Assembly: GCA_963971425.1 (NCBI GenBank)
Contig: OZ020525.1
Span: 7,671,560-7,735,559, forward strand
Direction of reading: 5' to 3'
DNA length: 64,000 nt
Source: Bryoerythrophyllum caledonicum
Lineage: Eukaryota > Streptophyta > Bryopsida > Pottiales > Pottiaceae
Position numbers and translations under genes: made by a program. Below are positions 12,595-24,059 of this stretch, piece after piece. The notes beneath the pieces were generated by a model that saw only the letters and a list, made by a program, of their open reading frames with translations, was not told the DNA's origin and did not search any database. Numbering within the stretch: the stretch's first letter is position 1; the number at the start of each line of letters is the position of its first letter.

Positions 12595-14555
12595 CTATAC
12601 ATTGTCGGTGGCTCTCCTAGGATGCTTGTTGCGTGTCATCCGTTCAAACCAATCAGGTTGTCTAGCAATCTGATTGGGTAATCCATTGTCTACAATAGTG
12701 AAACTAGTATGCGGATGCAACCGGGCATTAGCACCATTGACGTTCAAGGTCCTCATTTTTGCCACAAGAAGTCTCAACTCAGCCATCCCATGCTCGGCTA
12801 AAGCAACCCCTCCTTCCATCATAACTTCCTCCATCTCCTTTGTGCCCTTCTTGAATTCACGCATGACTTTAGATAATCGTTCGGCGTCCGTATCCTCAAA
12901 CGGAGTGTCAGCCTCATCATTTTCCTCAGGCCATACTTGGTTTGGGTCCTCCCAATTTGGCCTCTCCGCTTCCGGACCTTCTTCAATAAAACCCCCATCG
13001 TTGTCTATATTTGCAAAAGGGTCAGTGGCATCGGGGATATTACAAGCCTCAAACATGGCAAGCACCCCACCCCTATTTGTCCCGTACCATGTACCACAAA
13101 ATTCAATAATTGTATCCGTACTTATTCCAAACGTTAAGAGAATAGCAACTTGATGCTTGCAAAAATTCCCACGAATTGACCACTCGCAATTACAACAAGC
13201 ATACTCAATGCAAGGAGAAGCTACCGAGTACCAAATTGTGTTGTCCACAGTGCTCTGCACTTGCCACATTGTACCATCCTCAGTGGGTGCAATGATATTG
13301 TCATCTTTGATCTCCTTTGCAGCAATGACACTCTTCTTCACAATCTCGGCAATGACTTTGTTCTTCACAAATCCAAGGTTCTTTAACTCCAATCGGTATT
13401 CATAGTGTCTCTCAACACTCTCAATCAACTTTACTATCATCCAATCCAAGCGTCGTCCTTGAGTACCCCATCGATCCAATTTCAACCATCTCTTCAAAGC
13501 TCCATGGTATGATTCAATGTGTCCCGTTGTGTCCGCCCCACTATGTCGACGACAGCGTAAACCCTTCAACCACATCCCTATATGCAAGCAATATAAAATT
13601 ATATAATTAGCATGTTTGATTATTACATAAGGAGGAAGTCAATTGTAGATACCCTAATCATTGATTTATGTTATATATCTGGAAAACAAATCAATGAGGA
13701 CAAGGTAATTTTATGTTTTGAGATAAGGTATTGATAGGGACTATTGATCAATCCCTGTCAATACCGTATCCAAACGTGCGGACAAACAAACAAATATTGA
13801 GAAGTTAAAAAATAAATACCAAATTGACAATAGTACGTCCATATGTAGTCTTCAAATAACTTCCCGACATCCCCAACCGTGTCAAAGAGATCAACTACCG
13901 CTTCGGTTGCTCGTCCTATAAAATGTTCCTCACTCTCTTGGAAATTTATTGACATGTACATAATTTATTTCATTCCATAGTATGCCAAATGTCGGGCATC
14001 CTCATGAGTCCTCATCTTTTCGTTGGCCCTGAGATTCCAATTCTTCAAAACATGCCTTAAACACAAATAGATTCGGATGTTTGCTTCTTTCCTCACGGTC
14101 CTGCACAATAACATTCTCATAGATTACTAGTGAAAGAGATTATAAACTATAAATCCGTTGCTCACAAAACAAAATCAAGACTCAAAAGTTATAGACATAA
14201 TTGGATAGAGGAACGTAGAATAACACATACTGTATTGCGTTATGAGTGGCATCATTATCATCAACCACAAAGCATGTTGGTGTAAAGGTGGGACATTGTT
14301 GTAGAAGTCGCTCCTTCATGGCCTTCATGAACATTGTGATGCAAGACTCTGTTTCACGATTGGTAATAACCCAAGCCGCCGGAAAACCACTACGGTGGTT
14401 GTCATACACAAGGAATGGAGGCCAAAGTGGCGGAGTTGGAGAAGAAGTCGAGTGGGAATGCTTCTTTGGGGCAAGTGATGGACGCACAGACTCTGGTGAA
14501 GAGTTGTGGTTCGTCCTTTGTCGGAACACGGTTGTTGCAAGTGCATCCCCTTGAG
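12595..14555 (-). pseudogene. MULE transposase with SWIM zinc finger, 5-prime truncated
   Basis: Minus-strand exons are 14231-14555, 13820-14100 and 12595-13577, with GT-AG introns in matching phases. The first visible exon holds the start of the RNase-H-like core (VYDNHRSGFPAAWVI) and the second acidic site (FVVDDNDATHNAIQ). The next has the Mutator CxxH signature (YLCLRHVLKNW). The last carries EsYHGALKRWLK-like sequence and a SWIM finger (CCNCEWSIRGNFCKHQ). An in-frame TAA at 13965-13967 interrupts exon 2, and the N-terminal exons are absent beyond 14555. Transposases of this type cut and paste Mutator-like DNA. This copy looks dead. The C-terminal 150 residues are acidic and then helical, with no recognised domain. 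Confidence 0.8.
13722..13771. repeat. Palindromic GGATAGGG motif pair in transposase intron
   Basis: GATAAGGTATTGATAGGGA is followed by ATCCCTGTCAATACCGTATCC with its order reversed and complemented. The pair sits inside the intron 13578-13819 of the MULE transposase gene. Confidence 0.75.
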
Positions 14556-16031
14556 TGTTTTAGGTGACAAAAACACCCTAAGTGGTGACTCGTGTATCGT
14601 TCGAGGGATTCAAGTGAAGTTTGCCAGATTGGGACAATCCGGTTGTGACTCTTTCCTAACCTTCTTCCTATTCTTCTTATCCAATCGGGCAGGATCCGGT
14701 TAGCTCACCTTCCCAACTCGCCGATCTGCCCTTCCTTACTTTCCCATTTCCGGTTATGAATCCGGATCCGGTAATATCTCACCACACGCACACCAGTAGT
14801 CAGCTCTAGTTTTCCCTCATGGTCTTAGATGTCGGAGGACGCGTCCTATTTTGAGAGGGACGGTGTACAAAACTCTCCCTTCGTAGATTAGAGTGGCAAA
14901 AGACTCCACTGGCAATCCTAACATCCTCTAAACATGACAAACACACGCACCAGGGTGGTGTCTACCTCCTCACAACTACGGGAATGTTCCCCGGCAGCCG
15001 GTCACGCAGAAGGTATTCCGACCCTCCGCTTACTACAACGACGGGAATCCCAGAATATCCGGATCCGGGTGCGACCAGTGACGGTTCCTAACCTTTTCGC
15101 GGAATCCCGTAGAGACCCGGATCCCTCACCATTTCCTCTCCACCCGGCTCAGGCTTCACAAAGGTTATACAACCATTCGGAATGGGGTACGTCCATGACA
15201 AGGACCACTTTGGAGCTCACACAAACCAGGATAGATAGGTGTCAAGATAGAAGGACACAAACTTAATATTTAAAAGTGGGCAGCGCATCTCATACAACCT
15301 TAGGAAGTAAAACCCGTAGTTGGGTGCTTGCAAACCCCCTCTCTAATACTAAGATAACGGGAACCAGATTCTAGCTGCAGCGGCGGCCTCGCAAGGCGTC
15401 CGACCTACACACAAAAACCCTAAATTGCCCGGGTCCGTAATCTTTCCTACTCTCACGATTAGGTCGACTACAAGACCCTAACAGCCTTGAAACTAACAAC
15501 TAAATACCCTCCCATTGGGAGTCAAAACACAAAACCCAAGAACCCATGTTCAAAACGGGCACTGACACTTGTCCGCCACTTCCTAGCTAAATGCGAGTAG
15601 ATCCGGAAGTTATGGATCTGATCCACCTTTTCCAGAACAGGTTCCGGATCCGGGTAAAACCCTAATAACCGGGTCACCGTTGTGACCATTTTAACTCTAC
15701 CTCTAGATTTCTAACCCTCCGCGGCTAGTTTCTGGGGCACAAAGCAAGAGAGCTAACCTACTTCTTGCCTTCTTGGTATGATTCCTCGTCTTCCTCTGAA
15801 TCCGAGAGCCTTACCGTTGATGTCCCGACCTGTGGAGAAACCGGTTCATCCTCTTTGATCTTGTCCTCCGGCTTCTGCACCTCGATCCGCTGGCTTGCAG
15901 GGGTCCTCTCCTCCGCTTCCCGAGTGATGGTCCGCGAAGCCAACCGGGTCTGCCGCATAGGGGTTACCTTCTCGGAAACGGACAGGGTCCGCCGCTTGGA
16001 GACTCGCAAATCAGATGTATTCATCTCTTCT

Positions 16032-17636
16032 TTACTCGTCTTCCCCTTCCGGACCTTCGTCTTCAGTTGAGACCATGGTGGGAGCACGTCCTTTGGGTTC
16101 AGGCCCCGGGGTCTGGAGTCCAGCTTCCGGATCCGAAACCGCCAGCACTACCGGAGGTGCCTCCATCGGTTGGGAATCCGGAGACACCTTCTGCTTACCT
16201 TTTCCAACCTCCCGAAAGATCCCTGCGTGGATCTTCTGGCATTCCTCGAGCACCTTCTCCATTTTGGAGTGGTACTCTGCTAAGACTCCGACGAGCTTCT
16301 TCGCCACCGAACCGTCAAACTTCCAGGCTTCATCGAATCCGGCATCGAACAGCCTCGCCTTCAGCAGCACGTCTCCGGGCTGCTGCACAAACTCTGTCAC
16401 CCGGGTAAGAGCGAGTGCGGAATCATTAGCCTTACCCTTTGTTGTCGTGAGTTCCGTCTCCTTCTGGCTCAAGGTCGTCTTCATCTTCCGATTCCCGTTT
16501 TCCATGGAGACGAGTTGAGCTTCCAGCTTTTGCACATTCCGGGGTTGCAGGTTCCGCTCCAGGTGTCCACAAAGATCATCAGCCCCCACATCTCCCGCAA
16601 TCCGGCACGCCTCAGCCAGGATGACCTCAATTCGCTCGTAAGTCTCCTTCGCTCTTTTGTACCCTTCCACGATCATGTCGAAAGGATCCTCCTCTTCAGC
16701 CTCCTTGACGACCTTCTTCCGGCGGATGGGAGGTGTCGTGTCGCTCCTTTCCGTCTGCTTCCTCTTCTTCCTCGGGCTGACTGTTGCCGGTGGGTCGTCA
16801 TCGTTGTCGTCGTCAGAATCAGCATCCGTATCCAAGTCCGAGTCCGGTGTATGCTCGGATTCCGCATCCGGCTTCGTGTCTTCCCAACCGTGGCTCGCCA
16901 ACACCTTAGCCGTCTCGTAGGCGGTCTTCTCGTTATCGCGCAACAATTCTTCATGCTCATACATGTGGTACAGGAATGGAGAGATTGGGGTAGGTCGTAC
17001 CTTCCCCAATCCGGTCAGGAACTTACTTACCAATTCCCGCACGATGGTTCCCCATGCCACCTTCCGCTCACCCGAATAAGCTCCCCAGATTGTGTTGGCG
17101 AGGGTCGTGGTTGTCTTCGATGGCCGATCCGGATACATGATCGAGAGCAGGAATTCATACACCCTCCTCGCCCTCGGATCCTTGCAATCCACCACCGTCA
17201 AGCCATCCTTCGGGTCCACCTTCCGCGCAAACTTCCCATCAACAAAGCACTCCCGGCGCGAGCACATACCTTCTCCTCGGGTCGAGAATCCGTAGACCTC
17301 GCTCCACATTGTTGAAGTCCACTTTTTCGGCTTCCCACGGATGGTGCCATCGAATTCGTTGGAGACCCCATCCAGCAGCTCTCGGACCATTGCGTCGTCC
17401 CTAAAACCCCACGGCTGCTCCCAAAACCCAAAGCACCCCATTCTCTTCAAGTCCGCATCCAACTCCTTCTGGTCACTCTCGGAATCAGGAACCACCGGAA
17501 CCACATTCCGGAGGTTCACGATTGATTCTGCTAGTGGCCTATTGCTAGTCGCCTTCTTCAACGTCATCTCAGCTACGCTCTCCTGGATACGAGTCCGGAC
17601 CTTTCCTAACGGATCCGCACAGAGGTCCGCACTCAA
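16032..17636 (-). CDS. Plant-transposon-type protein, 534 residues
   Basis: This uninterrupted 534-codon minus-strand frame starts at an ATG. The N-terminal half (about residues 60-240) contains VRELLDGVSNEFDGTIRG, then SEVYGFSTRGEG, WGTIVRELVSKFL and ISPFLYHMYEHEELL. That order resembles the plant-restricted family annotated as putative plant transposon protein. An acidic linker (about 260-300), basic clusters and a predicted coiled coil (about 360-420) follow. A TATA-like GTATAAATAG lies about 140 bp upstream of the ATG. The biochemical role of this family is unknown. Family assignment is from memory of its pattern and is moderate. Confidence 0.55.
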   Translation of the reverse strand: MSADLCADPLGKVRTRIQESVAEMTLKKATSNRPLAESIVNLRNVVPVVPDSESDQKELDADLKRMGCFGFWEQPWGFRDDAMVRELLDGVSNEFDGTIRGKPKKWTSTMWSEVYGFSTRGEGMCSRRECFVDGKFARKVDPKDGLTVVDCKDPRARRVYEFLLSIMYPDRPSKTTTTLANTIWGAYSGERKVAWGTIVRELVSKFLTGLGKVRPTPISPFLYHMYEHEELLRDNEKTAYETAKVLASHGWEDTKPDAESEHTPDSDLDTDADSDDDNDDDPPATVSPRKKRKQTERSDTTPPIRRKKVVKEAEEEDPFDMIVEGYKRAKETYERIEVILAEACRIAGDVGADDLCGHLERNLQPRNVQKLEAQLVSMENGNRKMKTTLSQKETELTTTKGKANDSALALTRVTEFVQQPGDVLLKARLFDAGFDEAWKFDGSVAKKLVGVLAEYHSKMEKVLEECQKIHAGIFREVGKGKQKVSPDSQPMEAPPVVLAVSDPEAGLQTPGPEPKGRAPTMVSTEDEGPEGEDE

Positions 17637-17773
17637 ACCCTAACCGCAAAGGCGGCGCTACCGGCTCACCAAAACTCACCCTCACAAGCCTCAACCACGC
17701 TCAATCGTTCACCGGCCGCTAAACAACCCTAGAGATCACTAAGAAAGATGAGAGGAAGAACCCAAGGATTAAC

Positions 17774-17788
17774 TATTTATACCCAATC
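17774..17788 (-). promoter_or_regulatory. TATA-like box upstream of the 534-codon ORF
   Basis: On the minus strand the sequence GGGTATAAATAGTT stands about 140 bp before the ATG at 17636. This is a suitable distance for a core promoter with a short leader. Confidence 0.5.
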
Positions 17789-18094
17789 CGGTAATCATTA
17801 CCCGAATCCGCACCCGCGGCCAGTTAGGGCCGTTAAACCCGGGAACAGTTTTAAACGATAAATCCAGATTTCGGTTCCCAACTGCCGAGACCGGAATCGG
17901 GCCAGAGATGCACAGATTCTTCCTTAGTGATATTAGAGGTTTTAGTTTTAGGCTATTGATGCTTACGATAGTTTTTAGTAAAACTATCTATTTATAATGG
18001 AATTGTTCCAAATTCCAAAAAATCACGGCCTATTTGCCCGTTAACTACGTTAAGACTTTAATTTCCAAAAAACAAGGTTCCGACATCCTTAGCC

Positions 18095-20640
18095 ATGGAT
18101 GCCTATTTTTATGGCGCTTCCGGAGAGGTTGTGGTTGTAGTTGCCACTCGTGCTCAGACCACTGCTCAGGCACTGCCACCTTCATCCAGTGTGCCGGGAA
18201 CTAGTGGTCGTCCATGCCACGTGGGATTATCGGACCACATCAGTCAATCGCGGCTACTGCTGTCTTTTGACATAGCAGATGCGGCTGCTCCTGGTGCCGC
18301 TTCTCCTTTGACTACCGTACCACGAGTTTCTTCTACTCATATGGATGCCGTACATTCCTTGGCGTACAAGGTGTTGTGGTTGCCAGTGTTTGCCAGTGTG
18401 GACTTTTTGACACCGGATTTTCAACCATCCGATGTATTTCACTTGGTAGGAAGCATGTTGGAGGGCAAGGTGCCCATGCCATCATTGGAGGTGTCGCAGG
18501 CAGTGACGGCTCCACTCACTGAAGATGATTTAGTGGCAATGCGGGCCAAGTTGGCGGCGGAGGCTATTTCTGCTTTTCAATCCAATGCCACGTCCTTTCC
18601 TACTTTAGAGCCAACTGGAGATCAGTCATTGATTTTTGGAGTGGCTTATTTGTGTGATGTTGCGGCCCGGTCGGCACATGAGCGGCACGGTATACGCCCT
18701 GGGATAGTTCGTTTGGTGAATGACGACTGAGTGATGGTAGTTGGCCGTACGGACGACAACTCTATTCACGCCACCCCTCTGCGGGTTATGTTGGACTTCG
18801 GGGCACAGCCAGTGATGATTGGCAAGCAGCTAGCCCATGATTTGGGTCTTGGCGATGCAGATTTGGACCCTTGCCCATTTACCATTGTTACATCGGTTGG
18901 AGCACGGAGAAGGCAATCGGCTACACCCGACACCCTTTGCAGCTGATGTTTGGCGTCGGCACGGGTCCGTTGTTCTTCCATGTCTCCCTTCAGTGCGCTG
19001 TTACTAGCGCCACCAACTACGATATTTTGGTGGGCGAGTAGGCACTATATCCACTTGGATTTGGGGTGGATAATTGGATGGAGGAGGCCTGGACTAGGCC
19101 AGGGTGGTCTGCCGGTGATGGCAGGAAGGAGCTCATCCCCGTAGTCTCTGCAGCTAGCGCGGTGACTTTGACGACATACGCTATGTTTGAGTGCAGTGCT
19201 TTGGCGCTAGACTTGCCGTGTGGTTCTTCACTTTTGGAGGAGACATATGCATTTATGTCTGGGGTGGAGGATTCACGCAAGCACCCACGATTGGCGATCC
19301 CTGCACGTCATTGCAAGGATCCGCTTCCGCCGTGGAGGACGCCGTTGGAGCTCACTCGTCGGAGTGGAGAGATTGTGGACGCTCTTGATGCTCCACCGCT
19401 TTCAGTCGACTCTTCCACTCCGTTGTTGGCTTGCACTATTCAATGGCGACCACCAGATGAGTGTATTTCCCTTGTGGAGTTATTTGCCGGTATTGGTACG
19501 GGGCTCGCGGCCGTGTTGGAGGCCGGACTCAAGGTACGACGGTATATCCACGTAGATAGTGGCTTTGCAGTCAACAATGCGGCTTGCTACCACATGCAGC
19601 CTCTATTGGCGCATTATCCGGAGTAGTTACCGCCGTCAGCGATCCGCGGTTGTTTTGGCAAATTGCCATGTGATGTGATGTTGATCAGTGAGGATAATCT
19701 TTGCCAGTTAGGTCACGTGGACTTGGTGATTGCTGGATGGCCTTTCCAAGGCCATTCCCGAGGGGCAGTGGACGTGGCTTGGATGATCCATGGTCGGGTG
19801 TCTTTGCGGATTTGCTTAGACTCATCAACTGGTGGACTACCCACCAATCGACGCCACCGGGGTACATTTTTGAGAATTTTCCCCCCATTGAAGGACACAC
19901 AAGTGAAGGTGCATGAGGATAGTGCCTACATCCACCACATCCTTGGCCCTCCCACTTTTGTGGATGCCGCCGCATTGGGTTCTTATGCCCATCGGCCACG
20001 TTGGATTTGGACCAACTTGGCTCCTTCGGCGAGCTTGACTTTGGCACTTTCTCAGGTGCAACGGCCCGCTCGCCGTGAGGTTGACGACATCTTGGATGAT
20101 CACCGTGTTTCCACGGTGGTTACCAAGGATGATGAGCCACCATTGGCGGTGGTTAACCACGTTGGTTTCACTCGGGGGGCATTTCCGACCTCGATGTGCT
20201 ATCCGGGCTCTTTTGTCTTGAGGACACGTGGTCCAGGCATGGTTTGGGATTTTTCGTCCCAAACTTATGAGGAGTCTTCTGCTGATGAGAGAAGCGGGTG
20301 ATGGGCTTTTTGGCAAGCACCATCGCCGCACCGGATCTTTCTGAGGGCCAACGCCGTTATTTGATGGGTCAAGAGATTGACCTCAACACCCTTGTTTGAG
20401 TATGTGGCCTATGTTTCGCCGCTCAGCGCCATTTCAGTGACCATCCACCCGTGCTGGAGGCAGATTCTCATGGTCAAGGGGCAGCGGTGCCACATCTCAT
20501 AGAGATCGAGGAAGTAGAGTTGTTTTTTTGTTTAAAGAGGCATGCAGCTAAGGAGCTTCATGCTCAGCGTGTCTTTGCAGCCTTGGCCGAGGACTTTGGT
20601 GGAGATGATGCTCGGGATATCTTTTTCTAGTTTTATCATC
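18095..20640 (+). mobile_element. Protease and C5-cytosine-methyltransferase-like region of the gypsy fossil
   Basis: After a linker of unknown function, an aspartic-protease-like segment appears near 18780-18900 (LDFGAQPVMIG). From about 19450 follows a domain with the AdoMet-binding signature of C5-cytosine methyltransferases (SLVELFAGIGTG, 19468-19503). It continues through a motif-IV-like segment near 19715-19765 and a C-terminal part with GSYAHRPRWIWTN and a GPGMVWDF word up to about 20300. Motif order matches DNMT3/DRM-related enzymes that methylate cytosine in DNA. The region is broken and is read as a fossil. Reverse transcriptase of the same element resumes after the CACTA insertion at 37.7 kb. 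Confidence 0.75.
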
Positions 20641-20641
20641 A

Positions 20642-20644
20642 CGA
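20642..20644. repeat. Target-site duplication CGA, left
   Basis: CGA stands directly before the CACTA terminus at 20645 and recurs directly after the other terminus (37587-37589). Three-bp duplications are the hallmark of CACTA insertion. Confidence 0.8.
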
Positions 20645-20963
20645 TACTATAAGAAAAGAGGGGTTTTTGAGATGCCCCCGCATATTTTTGGACGTCCCAC
20701 AGGACGTCAAAAAGATTGAAGACCCGGACCAGATTCCTTGTTTTTTTGGGACATCAAGCTGAACAGGTGAGGACGTAGCCGGATCCGCGTAGACATCCAC
20801 AAAAACATCTTGACACTTGAGACGTCAAAAAGGACATTAGGATTTTTTAAAGGAAGTCTCGGAGAACGTGCCCCTACCACGTCAGCACAGGGGACTGTTC
20901 CCGCTAGTTTTGACGGGCAGGGGGGCAGTCCTCACTTTTTCAAGAGTGAATAAGGGCGTGACA

Positions 20964-21250
20964 CCTCTCTCTCTCTCTCTCTGCTTGCTAGGATTTGTAT
21001 CTCTCTCTCTTTCTGTGTGTGCTCGTGTGAGAAGTGAGTTCGCGTGTGAGTTGTATGTGTGTTGTGTGTGCGTGTGAGTGTGGAGTGTGCGTGTGAGTAT
21101 GGAGTGTGTGCGCGTGAGGTGTTTGTGTAGTTCCAGGTGTGTGTAGGTGAGACTTAGATGTGTGTATGTACGCGTGAGGTTGTGTGTGCAGTGTGTGAGT
21201 GTGTATTGAGTGCGTGCAGACGTCTACGGAGTCGTTACTTCCCCCCCCCC
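20964..21250. repeat. Microsatellites: CT run, GT-rich tract and C run
   Basis: A (CT)n run at 20964-20982 is followed by GTGTGT/GTGAGT-rich DNA to about 21225 and a run of C at 21240-21250, all in the left subterminal part of the CACTA. The small open frames here are low-complexity. Confidence 0.85.
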
Positions 21251-21699
21251 TCGGTGACCAAGAAAGTGGCTCCAGCAAAGGCGGTGGGACATTCTAAACC
21301 GCCAATTCCAAAGTTCAGTTCGACAGGTTTGGGGCTTACTTTTCCTCCTAATGCGTGGATGCCTTTGGTTTTGGCTTAGGAGGGGGTTGAATTGGTTGCA
21401 AATGTATGCCAAAGTTCAATTCTGACCTTCGTATTCGTGCGCATATGGGTGATGGAAGTCGGAAGAAGTGAAGGGGACGCCTGCTTTGACGTTCGTGAAG
21501 ACGTCATCCGGGACATTCACATGTGCACTGAAGATGTCGAAATGGACGTGTCATTGAGGTGAGGTCAGGACGAGTTAGGTTTCCGTCCAATGCAATGTCA
21601 CTCGAAGGGGAGTAATCATAGTTTGTAGGTGGCTAAAGGGGAATGCTATTTCGTGAGCGGAGAGCGGAGAGCGGAGAGCGGTGAGGAAAAAAGAGAGCA

Positions 21700-23270
21700 A
21701 ATAATTCAGAACTATAGGACAACTTTTTGAATTGAAAGCCTTTATTATTGTGGATTTTTTTAGCAAATCCTATTAAAATGTATAAACATATTTTACACCT
21801 GTTTTATTTAGAGATTAAGGGTGACGTCATTGTGATCAACTTTATTGAACTGTGACGTCATCATCACAGCTACAAGGTCATGTATCAATTTCATGAACCA
21901 TTTATGGTCACCACTACAAGGCTAAATGCCATGAAATACAAATTTATAAGTAATGAAGTTCATGGTGAGGAGTGAGGGAGTGACGCAATTAAAAAAGAAG
22001 AAAATAAAATGGAAGGGACAACCATAAAAGAGGCCCAGAACTAAAATGGCACATTAAGTAGTAGTGCTATGACTATAACTTTAACCCCTAAGGTACCATG
22101 ACAATTTCACATCTAAACACTTCAAAATTGTTGGACTTTAGTGCAATGAATAAAGAAGCAAACATAAACTTTTATTTTTAGTTTTGACCATAGGATCGCA
22201 ATTAAGCTTTACTATGTAGCATTCTCACAAAACTTCATTAACTTTGACATCATGGATTGAAAGTTTATGGTGTTTGAAGTCAAAAATATTGGTTCATATT
22301 TTTCCCCTCCATTGAGTGGATCAGCAAACATTGACTTCACTTGGAATTCAATTTTTGCACTACACAAGGTATAATTCTTTCACCATTATGTTTATCATGA
22401 ATTTTGTTCCTTATACCCCAATTTTTAGAGGTAGAAAGTGAGTGTAGCATATTAAAAAAATTGTGCTAAGAGAAGAGGTTCAAAATTTGCCAATTTGTGT
22501 TTTTTTTATTGATAATTTAAATGATCAATAAGAAGGTTTTCACCACATATTATTGTTGAAAAAATAAAAGGTGAAAAATATGAAGATCTCTAGGTTTTAC
22601 AGTTTAGGAAAGTTTTCCCACCCTTATGTTGAGTTTGGATAGGGTTCCACGTTCTCAATTCTAGGCATTATTTTTTGAGATTTTTTATTGAATGACAACT
22701 TTTTAATAGCTTTGCATTTTTAAATTTGGTGCGCATGTGCCTAACATGATCCTTTTGAGTTTTAAAAACTAAATTCACGGCCCATAGTGCAAAAAGTTGC
22801 CATAGAAGGGGTCGAAGTTTGTTGAATGTGTTTAGTATAACCACAAAAAAGAGTTTATGTCTCACTTTGAAGGCTAGTATCTTTCAATCCGTGCGGTCAA
22901 ATGTACCAAAATTTTCACCACCCACTTTTATACAACTGTAGTACAAGATCTTCCGGTTGAATTTACAAAAAAACCATTTTGTATCATTTTGTATCATTTT
23001 GTGTTGAATGTGCTGAAAATGGCAGTTTTGGAGTGTTTTTGAGGGAAAATTGTGCTAGGCATTTCGGGGCTAAAGGATTAGATTAAATCTATAAACCATC
23101 ATACTGATTTCGAGATTTTACTTGCCATGTGCCATCATGGGCAACAGTGTACATGACCCACTTGCTTCAAGTCTAAACTTGTGGATGCCAACCTGTGTGA
23201 TCCTATAATCAAGCCGCGGACTTGGCTGCCCTTGGGATGAGGTGACTAGTATAAGTTTGAGAACGTTTCT
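21700..23270. other. AT-rich left arm of the nested element, no gene
   Basis: No coding signal was seen. The part 22100-22620 matches the reverse complement of about 57940-58340 (shared words include CAATAAGAAGGTTTTCACCAC and GAAGATCTCTAGGTTTTA), and 22860-23080 resembles 58290-58490 in the same orientation (CAATCcGTGCGGT, ACCAAAATTTT). These are the non-coding arms of one repeat family. Confidence 0.65.
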
Positions 23271-23370
23271 TTAAACTCAAGGTAAGGTTCTAACTCTGTA
23301 CTATTTGCCTCATACTGGCTGGTTGATGCACGTCCGAGCTTCTCGCTCTTGCTGCAAGATTCACAGATTG

Positions 23371-23640
23371 TCGCACTTTCTTATCGCTCTCGCTCATTGC
23401 TCTCGTTCTCCCTTACGGCTCGCCCTTATCGCCCTCGCTCGTCACTTGCTCTCGCTCATTGCTCTCGCACATTCCTCCAGCTCTCCCTTACGGCCCTCCC
23501 TCCACGCCCTCGCTCGAGCTCTCCCTTACGGCTCTCCCTCTACGCCCTCGCTCGTCACTTGCTCTCGCTCATCGCTCTCTCGCGCATTTTTTCGCTCACC
23601 CTTACGGCTCTCCCTTATCGCCCTCGCTCGTCAGAGCCTC
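23371..23640. repeat. Pyrimidine-rich degenerate tandem repeat
   Basis: CCCTTACGGCTCTCCCT, CGCCCTCGCTCGTCACTTG and CTCTCGCTCATTGCTCTCG alternate many times over 270 bp. The open frames across it are repeats, not genes. Confidence 0.8.
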
Positions 23641-24059
23641 TTATCCAAAGTGCAAACGAAGCATTAGCGCAGCAACCAACCTCCCCTCGGCCGCTGTCGT
23701 CGTTGCTGTCTTCTCCTAGCATTCGTCGCGCTCGCCATCGTAGACACTCGCCGCATCAGCAGCAAGAGCAGCTTCGTTGTGTGCATTCTCTCCCCATCGC
23801 CCTCGCCGCGTCCCTCTCACGGAGGCGCCAGAAATTTCACTCCCGGAGCGGTTTGGACAGAGGAAGGAGGTCGAGTATTGCGGCAGGGGGAGCGTTTCTT
23901 GTGGCGGCGTCACTTTAGGTACATCGCTTTTGTTTTGGCGTCGCTTTTGATTTCGCTTTTGTTTTGAGGAGCGGCGGCGGGTGAGGGAGGGGCTAGGGTT
24001 TGGTGTTTTTGAAGGTGCGATCTGGGTGTTTTTGATGATTTGCAGTTTACTCATCCTTG

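Larger units (their letters stand above)
9201..14555. mobile_element. Mutator-like (MULE) element with SWIM transposase, right end lost
   Basis: This block interrupts the gypsy fossil just after gag. It carries a MULE transposase on the minus strand (12595-14555) and a zinc-finger gene on the plus strand (10594-12176), which converge. The word GGATAGGGTATTGACAGGG stands at its left edge (9201-9219) and recurs inside at 10340, 11078, 12225 and 13722. In the last three it is paired with an inverted copy. The transposase gene is cut off at about 14555 where unrelated sequence begins, so the right terminus is missing. The left boundary is inferred from the repeated word. No target duplication was found. 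Confidence 0.65.
14556..18080 (-). mobile_element. Insertion carrying a plant-transposon-type ORF, possibly LTR-derived
   Basis: The block separates the MULE remnant from the resumed gypsy sequence. Its left part contains words common at the LTR/primer-site junction of Tat-type plant retroelements (GTGACAAAAACACCCTAAGTGG, AGAGTGGCAAAAGACTCCACT, here given in part). The CCGGATCCGG word family is frequent. One long minus-strand ORF lies at 16032-17636. Matching LTRs and a target duplication were not found, so the class is tentative. It may be a non-autonomous LTR-related unit. Confidence 0.5.

Noticed and set aside
19440-20310. Cytosine methyltransferase as an independent host gene
   Set aside because: It is flanked in the same orientation by protease and pol parts of the gypsy fossil and lacks introns or its own promoter, so it belongs to the element.
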